From positions 434,001 through 498,000 of the forward strand of contig NZ_KE386496.1 of NCBI RefSeq assembly GCF_000427445.1: a stretch of 64,000 nt of DNA, in the 5' to 3' direction. Shown here piece after piece: positions 8,793 to 16,779 of the stretch; positions within the stretch are counted from its first letter, which is position 1; each line of letters begins with the position of its first letter. Made by a program: the position numbers and the translations under genes. This DNA is from Methylocapsa acidiphila B2. Its GTDB lineage: Bacteria; Pseudomonadota; Alphaproteobacteria; Rhizobiales; Beijerinckiaceae. The notes under the pieces are model-generated. The model did not search any database, was not told the origin of the DNA, and saw only the letters and a program-made list of their open reading frames with translations.

Positions 8793-10141
8793 GGCCGGGC
8801 ATTCCGATCCGCGTCGTCGGGGGCGCTCGAGGACGAGTCGGCGTCGTTCGGTTTCGGCGTCACCTTGGTCCCCGGCGCCGCGCGCCAGAGTTCGCCGACG
8901 ACGATTCGGTCGTCGGGCTCGATACCAGCGGTCACGACGCGCAGCGTGCCGTATAATTCGCCGAGCTGAACATAGCGCTGCTCGACAATGTCGTCCTTGT
9001 TCACGATCAGCAGATAGCGGCCGCCTTGATCCTCGCCCAGGGCGCGATTGGGCACGAGCAGGGCCTGCTGCGCCTTCAGCCGGCGCGGCAGCCGAATGCG
9101 AACGAACATGCCCGGCAGCAGGGTCCGGTTGGGGTTGCGCAGAATGCCGCGCACGAGCAAGGTTCCCGTCGAAGGATCGATCCCCGGCGCCACATATTCG
9201 ATCGTCCCGCGATAAGGAAATCCGTTCCCGTTTTCGAGGCCGACGTCCACCGGGATTTTGGTGAGCTCCGCGAGGCTCAACCGACGTTGATCGAGATTCG
9301 CCCGGATTTGAAGCGCCTCCTGCTCGCTCAAATTGGCGACGACGTAAATCGGGTCGAGCTGGAGGATCTCCGCGACCGCCGCTTGCTGGCCGACGCCGCC
9401 GATGACATTGCCTGGATCGATCAGATGCTTGCCCATCAGGCCATCGAAGGGCGCCCTGACCTCGGTATAGCTCATGTTCAATTGCGCGATCACGACCTGC
9501 GCCTGCGCCGAGCGCAAATCGCCCTCGGCCTTCGCCTGCTCGAAATGCCAATGATCGAGCTCGATTTGCGTCGCCGCGTCCTTTTTCACCAGGGCGCCGT
9601 AGCGCGCGACCTCGGTCTTCGCGTAGGCGAGCGCGGCCTGTTGCACAAAAAGCTGCGCCTGAGCCTGCTGCAGCTGTGCTTTATATTGGTCCTGCTGAAC
9701 AGTGAAAAGAAGGTCATCCTTCTTCGCGACGGCGCCGTCGGCGAAATGCAGTTTCTCCAGATAGCCTTCGACGCGGGCGATCAGTTTGACGGTGTTGACG
9801 GAGGCCGCATTGCCGGTGACCTCGACATAGTCCGTAACTGCTTGAAGCTTCGGAAGCACGACCGGAATGACAGGCGAGGATTGCGGGTTCGGCGACGGCT
9901 GCGGCGAAGGCGTTTGCTGCGACTTTGCCGGCGGCGAGCTTTCAAACAGCTTTTCCCACCAACTCGCCGCTTGGGATTCGTCGGCGCCGCCGCCAATGAG
10001 CGCGACGAAGCCGAAAGCCGAGGCCATCATGACGCGGCGCCCGATTTGGCGCGCGGCGTGGTAGGCGCGCGCGCTTGGCGAGCGGTTCTTTCTGCGCGCC
10101 CGAGGCGCAGATCCGGTATCCATTGCGGAAAGCCTTTCCAT
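8789..10141 (-). CDS. RND efflux periplasmic adaptor (membrane fusion protein)
   Basis: Bridges the RND pump and the outer-membrane channel in the periplasm. An N-terminal hydrophobic segment (MMASAFGFVALIGGG) is followed by a Pro/Ser-rich linker, a lipoyl/barrel-sandwich half (ARVEGYLEKLHFADGAVAKK), a coiled-coil hairpin rich in Gln and Ala, the second half (VRAPFDGLMGKHLIDPG) and beta-barrel domains, as in AcrA/MexA. The start is uncertain: ATG 10141 follows GGTGAG, ATG 10123 follows GGAAAGG with good spacing. The stop overlaps the pump start by 4 nt and the outer-membrane gene ends 9 nt upstream, so the three are co-translated. Confidence 0.92.
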   Translation of the reverse strand: MERLSAMDTGSAPRARRKNRSPSARAYHAARQIGRRVMMASAFGFVALIGGGADESQAASWWEKLFESSPPAKSQQTPSPQPSPNPQSSPVIPVVLPKLQAVTDYVEVTGNAASVNTVKLIARVEGYLEKLHFADGAVAKKDDLLFTVQQDQYKAQLQQAQAQLFVQQAALAYAKTEVARYGALVKKDAATQIELDHWHFEQAKAEGDLRSAQAQVVIAQLNMSYTEVRAPFDGLMGKHLIDPGNVIGGVGQQAAVAEILQLDPIYVVANLSEQEALQIRANLDQRRLSLAELTKIPVDVGLENGNGFPYRGTIEYVAPGIDPSTGTLLVRGILRNPNRTLLPGMFVRIRLPRRLKAQQALLVPNRALGEDQGGRYLLIVNKDDIVEQRYVQLGELYGTLRVVTAGIEPDDRIVVGELWRAAPGTKVTPKPNDADSSSSAPDDADRNARP

Positions 10142-10150
10142 TAGCAAAGC

Positions 10151-11788
10151 TCACCATTCAGGCGCGCGAACCGTCGGGCCGCGATCTTCCGGTCCGGGCA
10201 GGCCAGGGGCAGCGGGCTGCGGCGCGCCCGCCGGCGGAAGGACGTCGCCCCAGTCGGTGCGAGAACGCATCTCGGCGTTGATCGCGGGCGGCACGAATTC
10301 ATTGGCGCCGCGGATCTGCCAGCCGCCACCGAGCGCGCGATAGACCATGGTCAGGCCTAGCGGCACATTGCCCTGGGCGACGGCGAGATTGGTCTCGGCT
10401 TGAAGGAGATTCTGCTCGGCGGTCAAAACAGTGGTGAAGTCCCGCGTCCCGAGATTATATTGCTCGAGCGCGATCGTAAGCGCGCCATTCGCGGCTGCGA
10501 CGCTCCGGCGCAGAAATTCGGCTTGAATGCGGGATTGGAGGAAGACGGAAAGCCCGTTCTCGACCTCTTGCTGCGCCTTCAGCACGCTGTTTTGATAGTC
10601 GACCAGATATTGTTGCAACGTGGCGTCCTGCAGACGCACGTTGTTGGTGATCTGTCCATAATTGAGTAGATTCCATTGAAAGGACGGCCCGACGGAAAAG
10701 GCTCGTCCGATTGGATGCAGCATCTGCCCGAGATTATGGCCATACGCGTTGCTCGCGAGGCCGCCGAAAGAACCGGTTATGCTGATGGCCGGATAAAGGT
10801 CCGCCACGGCGACGCCGATTTGGGCGCTTTGCGTCGCCGCGCGCAGTTCCGCCGCGCGAATGTCCGGTCGGCGGCGCAGCAGATCGGCGGGGATGCCGAC
10901 CGCCACTTTGGGAGGAGCGACCGGAATTTTGCCGGTCGAGCGGCCGAGCAGAAAGCCGAGCGGCTCCGGCGCGAGGCCGAGAAGAACGCGGAGCGCGTTC
11001 AGACCTTGCTGCAGCTGAATGGTGAGCTGCGGGATGCTCGCCTCGGTGGCGCCCAGCACATTTTCGGCCTGGTAGACGTCGAGCTTGGTCGCCGTTCCGC
11101 CGTGGAACTTGTCGGTAGCGATGGCGAGCGCCTTGCGTTGTCGCTGAACGTTCACGCGGGCGATCGCAATCTGCTTCTCGATCGTGCGGATGCCGATATA
11201 GGTTTTTGCGACGTCGCCCAAAAGTTCGACCAAAACGTCGTCATAGGTCGCTATGGACTGGAGATAGGCCGCGTCCGCGGATTCGACGCCGCGGCGGAAT
11301 TTGCCCCAGAAATCGAGCTCCCATGCGGCTCTCGCTCCGAGCGAATCGCGCCAGTAGTTGATCAAGGGGTTGCTTGGATTGGCGGCGGGGTCGGCCTGGC
11401 TCTGAAGATTGTAGCTTGCCGCGCCGAGCGCCGCTTGCTGCTGCGGATAGAATTCTCCGATCGCGACGCCGAGCTCCGCGCGGGCTTGTAGCACGCGGGT
11501 TCCCGCGCTCAGCAAAGTCAGATTTTGCTCGTAGGCGATCTCGATCAGGCGCTCCAATATCGGGTCATGGAAGCTTTTCCACCAGCTTCGGTAGTTTTGC
11601 TTATCTGTCTGAACCGACGGAATCTTCGACTCGAGCCATTGAGCCGCGACAGGCGGCGGCGGCGGCGTGAAATCCGGTCCGACCGCGCAGCCGGCGACCG
11701 CCAGCGACGCGACCATGCAGCAGAATCGTCCCGCGCGTTTGCCCGCGCATCGAAAGAAATTGGTCCCCCGATTCGAGCCGGGACTCAT
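10151..11788 (-). CDS. Outer-membrane efflux lipoprotein (NodT/OprM family)
   Basis: The TolC-like channel of the efflux system, 545 residues. A signal peptide ends in a lipobox (LAVAGC, Cys near residue 34), followed by GPDFTPPPPP typical of NodT-family lipoproteins. Two outer membrane efflux repeats follow, with typical segments GVAIGEFYPQQ, TKLDVYQAEN and LRRRPDIRAAE, then GVAVADLYPAISITGSFG. The C-terminal tail after about residue 510 is Pro/Ala-rich. It is the first gene of the operon, so the operon promoter should lie in 11789-12300. Confidence 0.95.
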   Translation of the reverse strand: MSPGSNRGTNFFRCAGKRAGRFCCMVASLAVAGCAVGPDFTPPPPPVAAQWLESKIPSVQTDKQNYRSWWKSFHDPILERLIEIAYEQNLTLLSAGTRVLQARAELGVAIGEFYPQQQAALGAASYNLQSQADPAANPSNPLINYWRDSLGARAAWELDFWGKFRRGVESADAAYLQSIATYDDVLVELLGDVAKTYIGIRTIEKQIAIARVNVQRQRKALAIATDKFHGGTATKLDVYQAENVLGATEASIPQLTIQLQQGLNALRVLLGLAPEPLGFLLGRSTGKIPVAPPKVAVGIPADLLRRRPDIRAAELRAATQSAQIGVAVADLYPAISITGSFGGLASNAYGHNLGQMLHPIGRAFSVGPSFQWNLLNYGQITNNVRLQDATLQQYLVDYQNSVLKAQQEVENGLSVFLQSRIQAEFLRRSVAAANGALTIALEQYNLGTRDFTTVLTAEQNLLQAETNLAVAQGNVPLGLTMVYRALGGGWQIRGANEFVPPAINAEMRSRTDWGDVLPPAGAPQPAAPGLPGPEDRGPTVRAPEW

Positions 11789-12466
11789 TGATTATGTTCC
11801 AACTCGAAAACGCCTGGCCCGACTCCTGCCGCTCGCTGGGCGAATGCGATGCATGAGCGGAGCCCAGTAGGGACGCTCGGGCGGCGTCGATGGGCGAGGG
11901 AGTTTGCTGTCGACATGAATGGGCAAGGCCGAAATGAGTCGGGGGCGCTGGCTGAGCCGGAGCGGATAGTCAATCGCCGCTCTATTGCGGCCGAGGAGGG
12001 ACAACCGCGCGGCGCAGGTCTGTTTGCTGAAGTTTACATGAGTGAAAATAGCAGATCGACCGCGCGGCGATATAATCTGCATCTAAGGACGCGTCGAAAA
12101 AGAAGACCTGTGGCTGCGTGGCAACAAAAGCTGAGAAAGACGAGGTCCGGCTCGTAATTGCAACCGACGCGCGATGTTCGCCGCTAAGGATGAGACATCG
12201 GCTTTCCGCTCGCCGATGCGAAAGGCATGATCCTTCGCGTGCGAAAGGAATGCGCCGGCGACGATTGGCTCCCGACAGGGCTCGAGATCCTTGACGCCAG
12301 CCATGGCTATTGAGCTAAAATATATAGCATGATAGGCACCATTGTCCCGGGTTGTTCTCGGCAGGTCTCTTCGTCAGCTTGCAGCGAGAGGATCTTCAGT
12401 CTTCCGACCTGGCTTTTTCTAGGTTGTCGTCTCATGATATTTGTCGATGCATTGCGCCGGGGCGGT
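11789..12466. other. Intergenic region between two divergent units
   Basis: About 680 bases between the divergent efflux operon and the ABC importer. It must hold both promoters. An AT-rich stretch (AAAATATATAGC near 12316) could be the core promoter of the importer. I looked for a cobalamin riboswitch and saw no B12-box-like segment. A small inverted repeat (CATCGGC / GCCGATG) lies near 12188-12212. No gene is supported. Confidence 0.4.
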
Positions 12467-13600
12467 ATGGCGCGAATTTTCCGCGCTGCGGTTGGCCTGA
12501 GGGCTTGCGGCACAACGTCCGATGATCCGTTTCGCTCTTCTTTGTTGGTCAGCATCTTCGCCGCGAGGCGAACGGCTTTTGTTCTTCTCATGATAGCCGT
12601 CGGCGCACAAAGCTTTGCGTCGGAAGCGCAATCGCGCGAGATTATCGACATGGTCGGCCGCCATGTCGTTCTACCTAATAAGATCGGAAGGATCTTCTCC
12701 GCCGCGCCGCCGACGACCCTGGTCGTTTACGCGATGAAGCCGGACACGCTCATTGGATGGAATTTCGCTCCCGAACCGCCGAAGGAAGATCTGGCCAAGT
12801 TTCTCGATCAGCGCACGATCGGTCTTCCCGTGCTCGGCAATATGATGGGGCATGGCCAGCAGGCGAATCTCGAGGAGGTTCTCGCGGCCTCGCCGGATCT
12901 CGTCGTCGCCTGGGCCAATTCCTTCCTCGATACGGCGCCGATCGCGCAGCGCTTCGAAAAGGCTGGCGTTCCGGTGATTTTCCTCAAGCTGGAGGAGCTT
13001 CCTGATTACGTGGCGGCTTTCGCGCTCATGGGGGAGGTTCTCGATCTTGCTCCGCGCGGACGCGAGCTCGGGGCCTATGTGGCGAGCGCGCTCGCGCGCG
13101 TGGAAGCCGCGCTCGCGCAGGTTCCATCCGATCAACGTGTGCGCGTCTATTATGCGGAAACGCCGGATGGGCTCGCCACGGATTGCGACCGCTCAATTCA
13201 TGCCGAAGCGATCCGCCGCGCGGGCGGGATTAATGTCTACCAATGCGCGCAGGGAGAGCTCGTCGGCATGGAGAGGATCAGCCTCGAGCAGGTCGTGCGC
13301 TTCGCGCCTGACATGATCGTCGCCCAGGATCGGTCTTTCGCGCGCATGGTCAGCGAGGATGCGCGCTGGCGCAATGTAAAGGCCGTCGCGTCGGGGCAGG
13401 TGCGCGTCGTTCCCCGCATTCCGTTCAATTGGATTGATCGTCCGCCAGGCTATATGGAGGCGCTCGGCGTCCAATGGCTGGCCAATTGGTTCTATCCGAA
13501 CGCATATCCGCTTGATCTGCAAGCCGAGGTCAAGAAATTCTACAATCTCTTCTTCAATGTTGATCTCGGCGACGGCGATGTCGTTCGTCTTCTCCATTGA
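12467..13600 (+). CDS. ABC importer substrate-binding protein, metal-chelate type
   Basis: Periplasmic ligand-binding protein of a FecCD-type importer (COG0614-like). The mature part begins around EIIDMVGRHVVLP, has the two-lobe pattern with PDLVVAWANS and PDMIVAQDRS, and ends with a WIDRPPGYMEALGVQWLANW segment like that of MolA-type and siderophore-binding proteins. The start is doubtful: from ATG 12467 the hydrophobic signal-like stretch begins only near residue 37. A TTG at 12542 or 12545 would give an ideal signal peptide (FAARRTAFVLLMIAVGAQSFA) but has no clear ribosome site. It overlaps the permease start by 23 nt. Ligand unknown: iron chelate, cobalamin, or molybdate/tungstate are the options. 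Confidence 0.85.
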   Translation: MARIFRAAVGLRACGTTSDDPFRSSLLVSIFAARRTAFVLLMIAVGAQSFASEAQSREIIDMVGRHVVLPNKIGRIFSAAPPTTLVVYAMKPDTLIGWNFAPEPPKEDLAKFLDQRTIGLPVLGNMMGHGQQANLEEVLAASPDLVVAWANSFLDTAPIAQRFEKAGVPVIFLKLEELPDYVAAFALMGEVLDLAPRGRELGAYVASALARVEAALAQVPSDQRVRVYYAETPDGLATDCDRSIHAEAIRRAGGINVYQCAQGELVGMERISLEQVVRFAPDMIVAQDRSFARMVSEDARWRNVKAVASGQVRVVPRIPFNWIDRPPGYMEALGVQWLANWFYPNAYPLDLQAEVKKFYNLFFNVDLGDGDVVRLLH

Positions 13601-14624
13601 GTCGAGATCGACCGCGAGCCATCTGGTCCGAGGCTTGGCGCTTGCGGCCTTAGTCGCGGCGGCTATGCTCGCAGCTCTGAGTTTAGGCCGGTACCCGCTG
13701 GGGCTTGGGGATATTGCGCAATTTCTTTTGGCGTCCCTCGGCTTCGTCGATCTGGCGAAGCCGCGATATGATCTTCTTTTTAATGTGATCGTAGAGATCC
13801 GGCTGCCCCGCGTGCTCGCCGCGACCCTTATCGGCGCGGCGCTCGCCGTTTCGGGCGCAGCCTATCAGGCGGTTTTCCGCAATCCGCTTGTTTCGCCGGA
13901 TATTCTCGGCGTGCTCAGCGGCGCCGCCTTTGGCGCAGCGACCGGCTTTCTCCTCGGCGGCGATCAAACCGTAGTCGAGATCCTCGCCTTTGTCATGGGG
14001 CTTGCCGCGGCAGGCGTCGGCGTCTTCATCGCCAGATTATTCGGCGGGGCCGCGATCATCATGTTGGTTCTCGGCGGCATGATCAGCGGCGCGTTCTTCG
14101 CGGCCTTGTTGTCGCTCGTGAAATTCGTCGCGGACCCTTATAATCAATTGCCCGTGATAGTCTATTGGCTGATGGGCAGCTTGGCCAATGTAACCCTGTC
14201 TCAACTTGGCTGGGCGGCGGCGCCGATCTGCTTCGGCATTGTCGCAATTGCGGGCCTTGGGCGCGGACTCGACGCCTTGGCGATGGGCGACGACGAGGCG
14301 CGCGCGCTCGGCGTTCCTGTGGCCTCCTTGCGATTTGGCGTGATCGCCGCCGCCACCCTGATGTCGGCGCTCACCGTGTCGCTTGCAGGCGTGATCGGTT
14401 GGGTCGGTCTTTTCATTCCGCATGTCGCGCGGCTCGTCGTCGGTCCGTCCAATTCGACATTGACGCCGGCGAGCGCGGCTTTGGGCGCGGTCTTTATGCT
14501 CGCCGCGGACGCTCTGGCGCGCAGCATTGGCAAGGTCGAGCTTCCCATCGGCGTCGTCACGCAATTGCTCGGCATTCCGGCGTTCTTGTTGGTTCTCTCC
14601 CGCGCGAGGCGCAATTGGATCTAA
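13578..14624 (+). CDS. FecCD-family ABC importer permease
   Basis: Membrane channel subunit of the importer, 348 residues with about ten hydrophobic helices. Family signatures are EIRLPRVLAATLIGAALAVS, GAAYQAVFRNPLVSPDILG, and the coupling region ARALGVPV followed by GVIGWVGLFIPHVARLVVG. The start ATG at 13578 lies inside the end of the binding-protein gene, and the stop is 10 nt past the likely TTG start of the ATPase. The three genes are thus tightly coupled. Confidence 0.93.
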   Translation: MSFVFSIESRSTASHLVRGLALAALVAAAMLAALSLGRYPLGLGDIAQFLLASLGFVDLAKPRYDLLFNVIVEIRLPRVLAATLIGAALAVSGAAYQAVFRNPLVSPDILGVLSGAAFGAATGFLLGGDQTVVEILAFVMGLAAAGVGVFIARLFGGAAIIMLVLGGMISGAFFAALLSLVKFVADPYNQLPVIVYWLMGSLANVTLSQLGWAAAPICFGIVAIAGLGRGLDALAMGDDEARALGVPVASLRFGVIAAATLMSALTVSLAGVIGWVGLFIPHVARLVVGPSNSTLTPASAALGAVFMLAADALARSIGKVELPIGVVTQLLGIPAFLLVLSRARRNWI

Positions 14625-15487
14625 CCGGTGCTTCGGCCTTGCAGCTTTGCGACCTGCGCTTCGCCTATCGCGGCCGCGATGTGTTGCGCGGGGTGAGCGT
14701 TTCTCTCGGATACGGAGAAGTCGTCTCGCTCCTCGGCGCCAATGGCGCCGGAAAGAGCACGTTGCTGCGCTTGGCGCTCGGTTTGATAGGGCCTTCATCG
14801 GGGAAGGTGCTGCTGGACGGCCAGCCGATTGAACGCATGTCGCGCAGAGAGGTCGCGCGGCATATTGCCTACGTGCCGCAAACTCACGTCCCGCCTTTTC
14901 CGTTCAAGGTGTTCGACGTCGTCATGTTGGGGCGGCTTGCAGAACGAGGGTTGTTCAGGCCGCCAGGTCCCGCCGATCGGGCTGTAGCCGCCGAATGTCT
15001 AGAGCGGCTCGGCGTCGCGCATCTGGCGCGGCGCGCCTACACCGAAATTTCCGGCGGAGAGCGGCAATTGACGCTTATAGCGCGCGCGCTCGCCCAGGGC
15101 GCGCGGATCTTGATCATGGACGAACCCGCCACAGGCCTCGACTTCGGCCATCAGATCCGCCTGTTGAAGCGGCTGCGCGATCTCGCTGCGGACAATTACG
15201 GAATCTTGATGTCGACGCATCATCCAGATCACGCGGCGGCCGTTTCGACGCATGTGGTCTTGCTGAAGGACGGCGTGGTCTTGAGCGAGGGGCCGCCATC
15301 CCTGACCATCACGTCCGAAGCAATCCTTCGCCTCTACGGAGTTCGGGCGAATGTCGCGCCGAACGCAATCCGTGACGCAATGGCGGCTGGTTTCGAAGAC
15401 GACGCGCCGCTTGCGACGGCCCCTGCAGGCCTTTGCCTCGACTCGGGCGGCGTCTCGAGGTTCTCGGGTTCGACCGGCGAGAATTGA
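14615..15487 (+). CDS. FecE/BtuD-like ABC importer ATPase
   Basis: The ATPase that powers the importer. It shows Walker A GANGAGKST, Q-loop AYVPQTH, signature SGGERQ, Walker B ILIMDEPATGLDFGH and the H-loop STHHPDH. No ATG lies upstream of the conserved domain within a sensible distance; the best start is TTG 14615, inside the permease end and about six bases after an AGG. The same frame is open far upstream only as a shadow of the permease gene. About 40 residues beyond the usual end (after LRLYGVRANV) have no recognised domain. Confidence 0.92.
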   Translation: MDLTGASALQLCDLRFAYRGRDVLRGVSVSLGYGEVVSLLGANGAGKSTLLRLALGLIGPSSGKVLLDGQPIERMSRREVARHIAYVPQTHVPPFPFKVFDVVMLGRLAERGLFRPPGPADRAVAAECLERLGVAHLARRAYTEISGGERQLTLIARALAQGARILIMDEPATGLDFGHQIRLLKRLRDLAADNYGILMSTHHPDHAAAVSTHVVLLKDGVVLSEGPPSLTITSEAILRLYGVRANVAPNAIRDAMAAGFEDDAPLATAPAGLCLDSGGVSRFSGSTGEN

Positions 15488-15513
15488 CGAGGCCGCCTTG
15501 CGCCTTGCAAGCG

Positions 15514-16779
15514 CTATTTATCCTCTCGTCGGGCGATCGCCTCCTCTGGATCTATCGCGACGACCCGCATTCCGTCGGCGACATTTGCGGGCGGGCTCAA
15601 GATCACGCGATCGCCGGGATTCAACCCGGTGCGCACCTCGACATTCGCTCCATTGTCGACTTCGAGATCGAGCTTACGCAACTCGACTTTGCCGTCTTCG
15701 ACGACCGCGGCGGCGAGGCCGTCCTTGTTGAAGATGACTGCTTGCGACGGGATCGTGATGACGGGGATTGGCCGATGGACTTGCAGATGCAAAATGCCGT
15801 AGAGGCCGGCCGCCAACACGCCGTCCTTATTGTCGACGTCCACCTCCGTCAGCAGGGTGCGGCTACCCGAGGCGAGCGCGCGCGCATTGCGCGCCACCTT
15901 GCCCTCAAAGACGCGGTTTGGGAGTTCCGGCACTGTCACTTTTGCCGAATCGCCGTCCCGCACGCCGAGATAGACGGACTGGGGCACGAAAACCTGCACG
16001 CGCAGCACGTCCGTTCGCGCGATAGAGAATAAAGGCGTGCCATTGGTGGGGTCCGCGGTGACAAGACTTCCGACATCGATCAAGCGGCTGGTGACCACGC
16101 CGTCGAAAGGGGCGGTGATCTGCTCGAAGGCGGTCAGCTGCGCCAGCCTGTTCACGGCGGCCTGTTGCGCGACCACATTGGCGCGAGCGACCGCGAGGCC
16201 AGCCGTGCGCGAGGCGAGAGTCAAGCGGTCCTGGTCGCCTTGCTGGGCGCTCGACCATCCTTGAGCGAGGAGCCGCGCCGTTCGCTGGTTCGTCACATGG
16301 CTGAGATCGACGTCGGCCTGCGATTGCTGAACCGCCGCTTCGAGTTGAACGAGCTGGGCTTTCGCCTGGGCGAGCTGTTGATCGAGATCAGGCGCCGCGA
16401 TCACGGCGAGCACGTCGCCTGTGCGCACCTTGGTGCCGATGTCGACGTTGCGCGTCGAAATATATCCGGTGGCGCGGGCGGAGATCGTCGCATTCTCAAA
16501 TGGCGCCATATTGCCGGGCAGCTCGATTGTGCGCGGCGTCGGGTCATTTTGCGCGATCATTACATTGACATGCGGAACGGCGTTCTTGCTCGCATTGAGC
16601 ACGGCGAGCGTCTCAGCTTGGCGGCTGGCATAGTTCCAGGCGCCAAAGCCGATGAGGGCCGCCAAGGCGGCGCCCGTTGAAATTCCGAGAGCGCGCGCGA
16701 CGCGCCGTCGCTGCTGGGAGTCGGTAGGCTCCGGCGGCGAGCTCGATCGGAACGTATGTCCGGATGGCGCTTGGTTCAT
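15514..16779 (-). CDS. RND/HlyD-family periplasmic adaptor
   Basis: A membrane-fusion protein of 421 residues. There is one N-terminal helix (ISTGAALAALIGFGAW), then the barrel-sandwich halves around ISARATGYISTRNVDIG and ITAPFDGVVTSRLIDVGS flanking a Gln/Ala-rich alpha-hairpin, then beta-barrel (VFVPQSVYLGVRDGDS) and membrane-proximal domains. It begins with an ATGA overlap on the upstream pump gene, so the order is pump first, adaptor second. No outer-membrane factor follows, and the system may borrow the channel encoded at 10.1-11.8 kb or another TolC. It converges with the ABC ATPase gene. Confidence 0.92.
   Translation of the reverse strand: MNQAPSGHTFRSSSPPEPTDSQQRRRVARALGISTGAALAALIGFGAWNYASRQAETLAVLNASKNAVPHVNVMIAQNDPTPRTIELPGNMAPFENATISARATGYISTRNVDIGTKVRTGDVLAVIAAPDLDQQLAQAKAQLVQLEAAVQQSQADVDLSHVTNQRTARLLAQGWSSAQQGDQDRLTLASRTAGLAVARANVVAQQAAVNRLAQLTAFEQITAPFDGVVTSRLIDVGSLVTADPTNGTPLFSIARTDVLRVQVFVPQSVYLGVRDGDSAKVTVPELPNRVFEGKVARNARALASGSRTLLTEVDVDNKDGVLAAGLYGILHLQVHRPIPVITIPSQAVIFNKDGLAAAVVEDGKVELRKLDLEVDNGANVEVRTGLNPGDRVILSPPANVADGMRVVAIDPEEAIARREDK

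Noticed and set aside
8793-9551. Upstream extension of the first RND pump frame
   Set aside because: The frame is open through the adaptor gene, but the residues are Arg-rich shadow sequence. The ATGA overlap and the family start place the real start at 8792.
12061-12466. A cobalamin or molybdenum riboswitch before the ABC importer
   Set aside because: I looked for the B12 box and for a conserved multi-stem fold and saw none.
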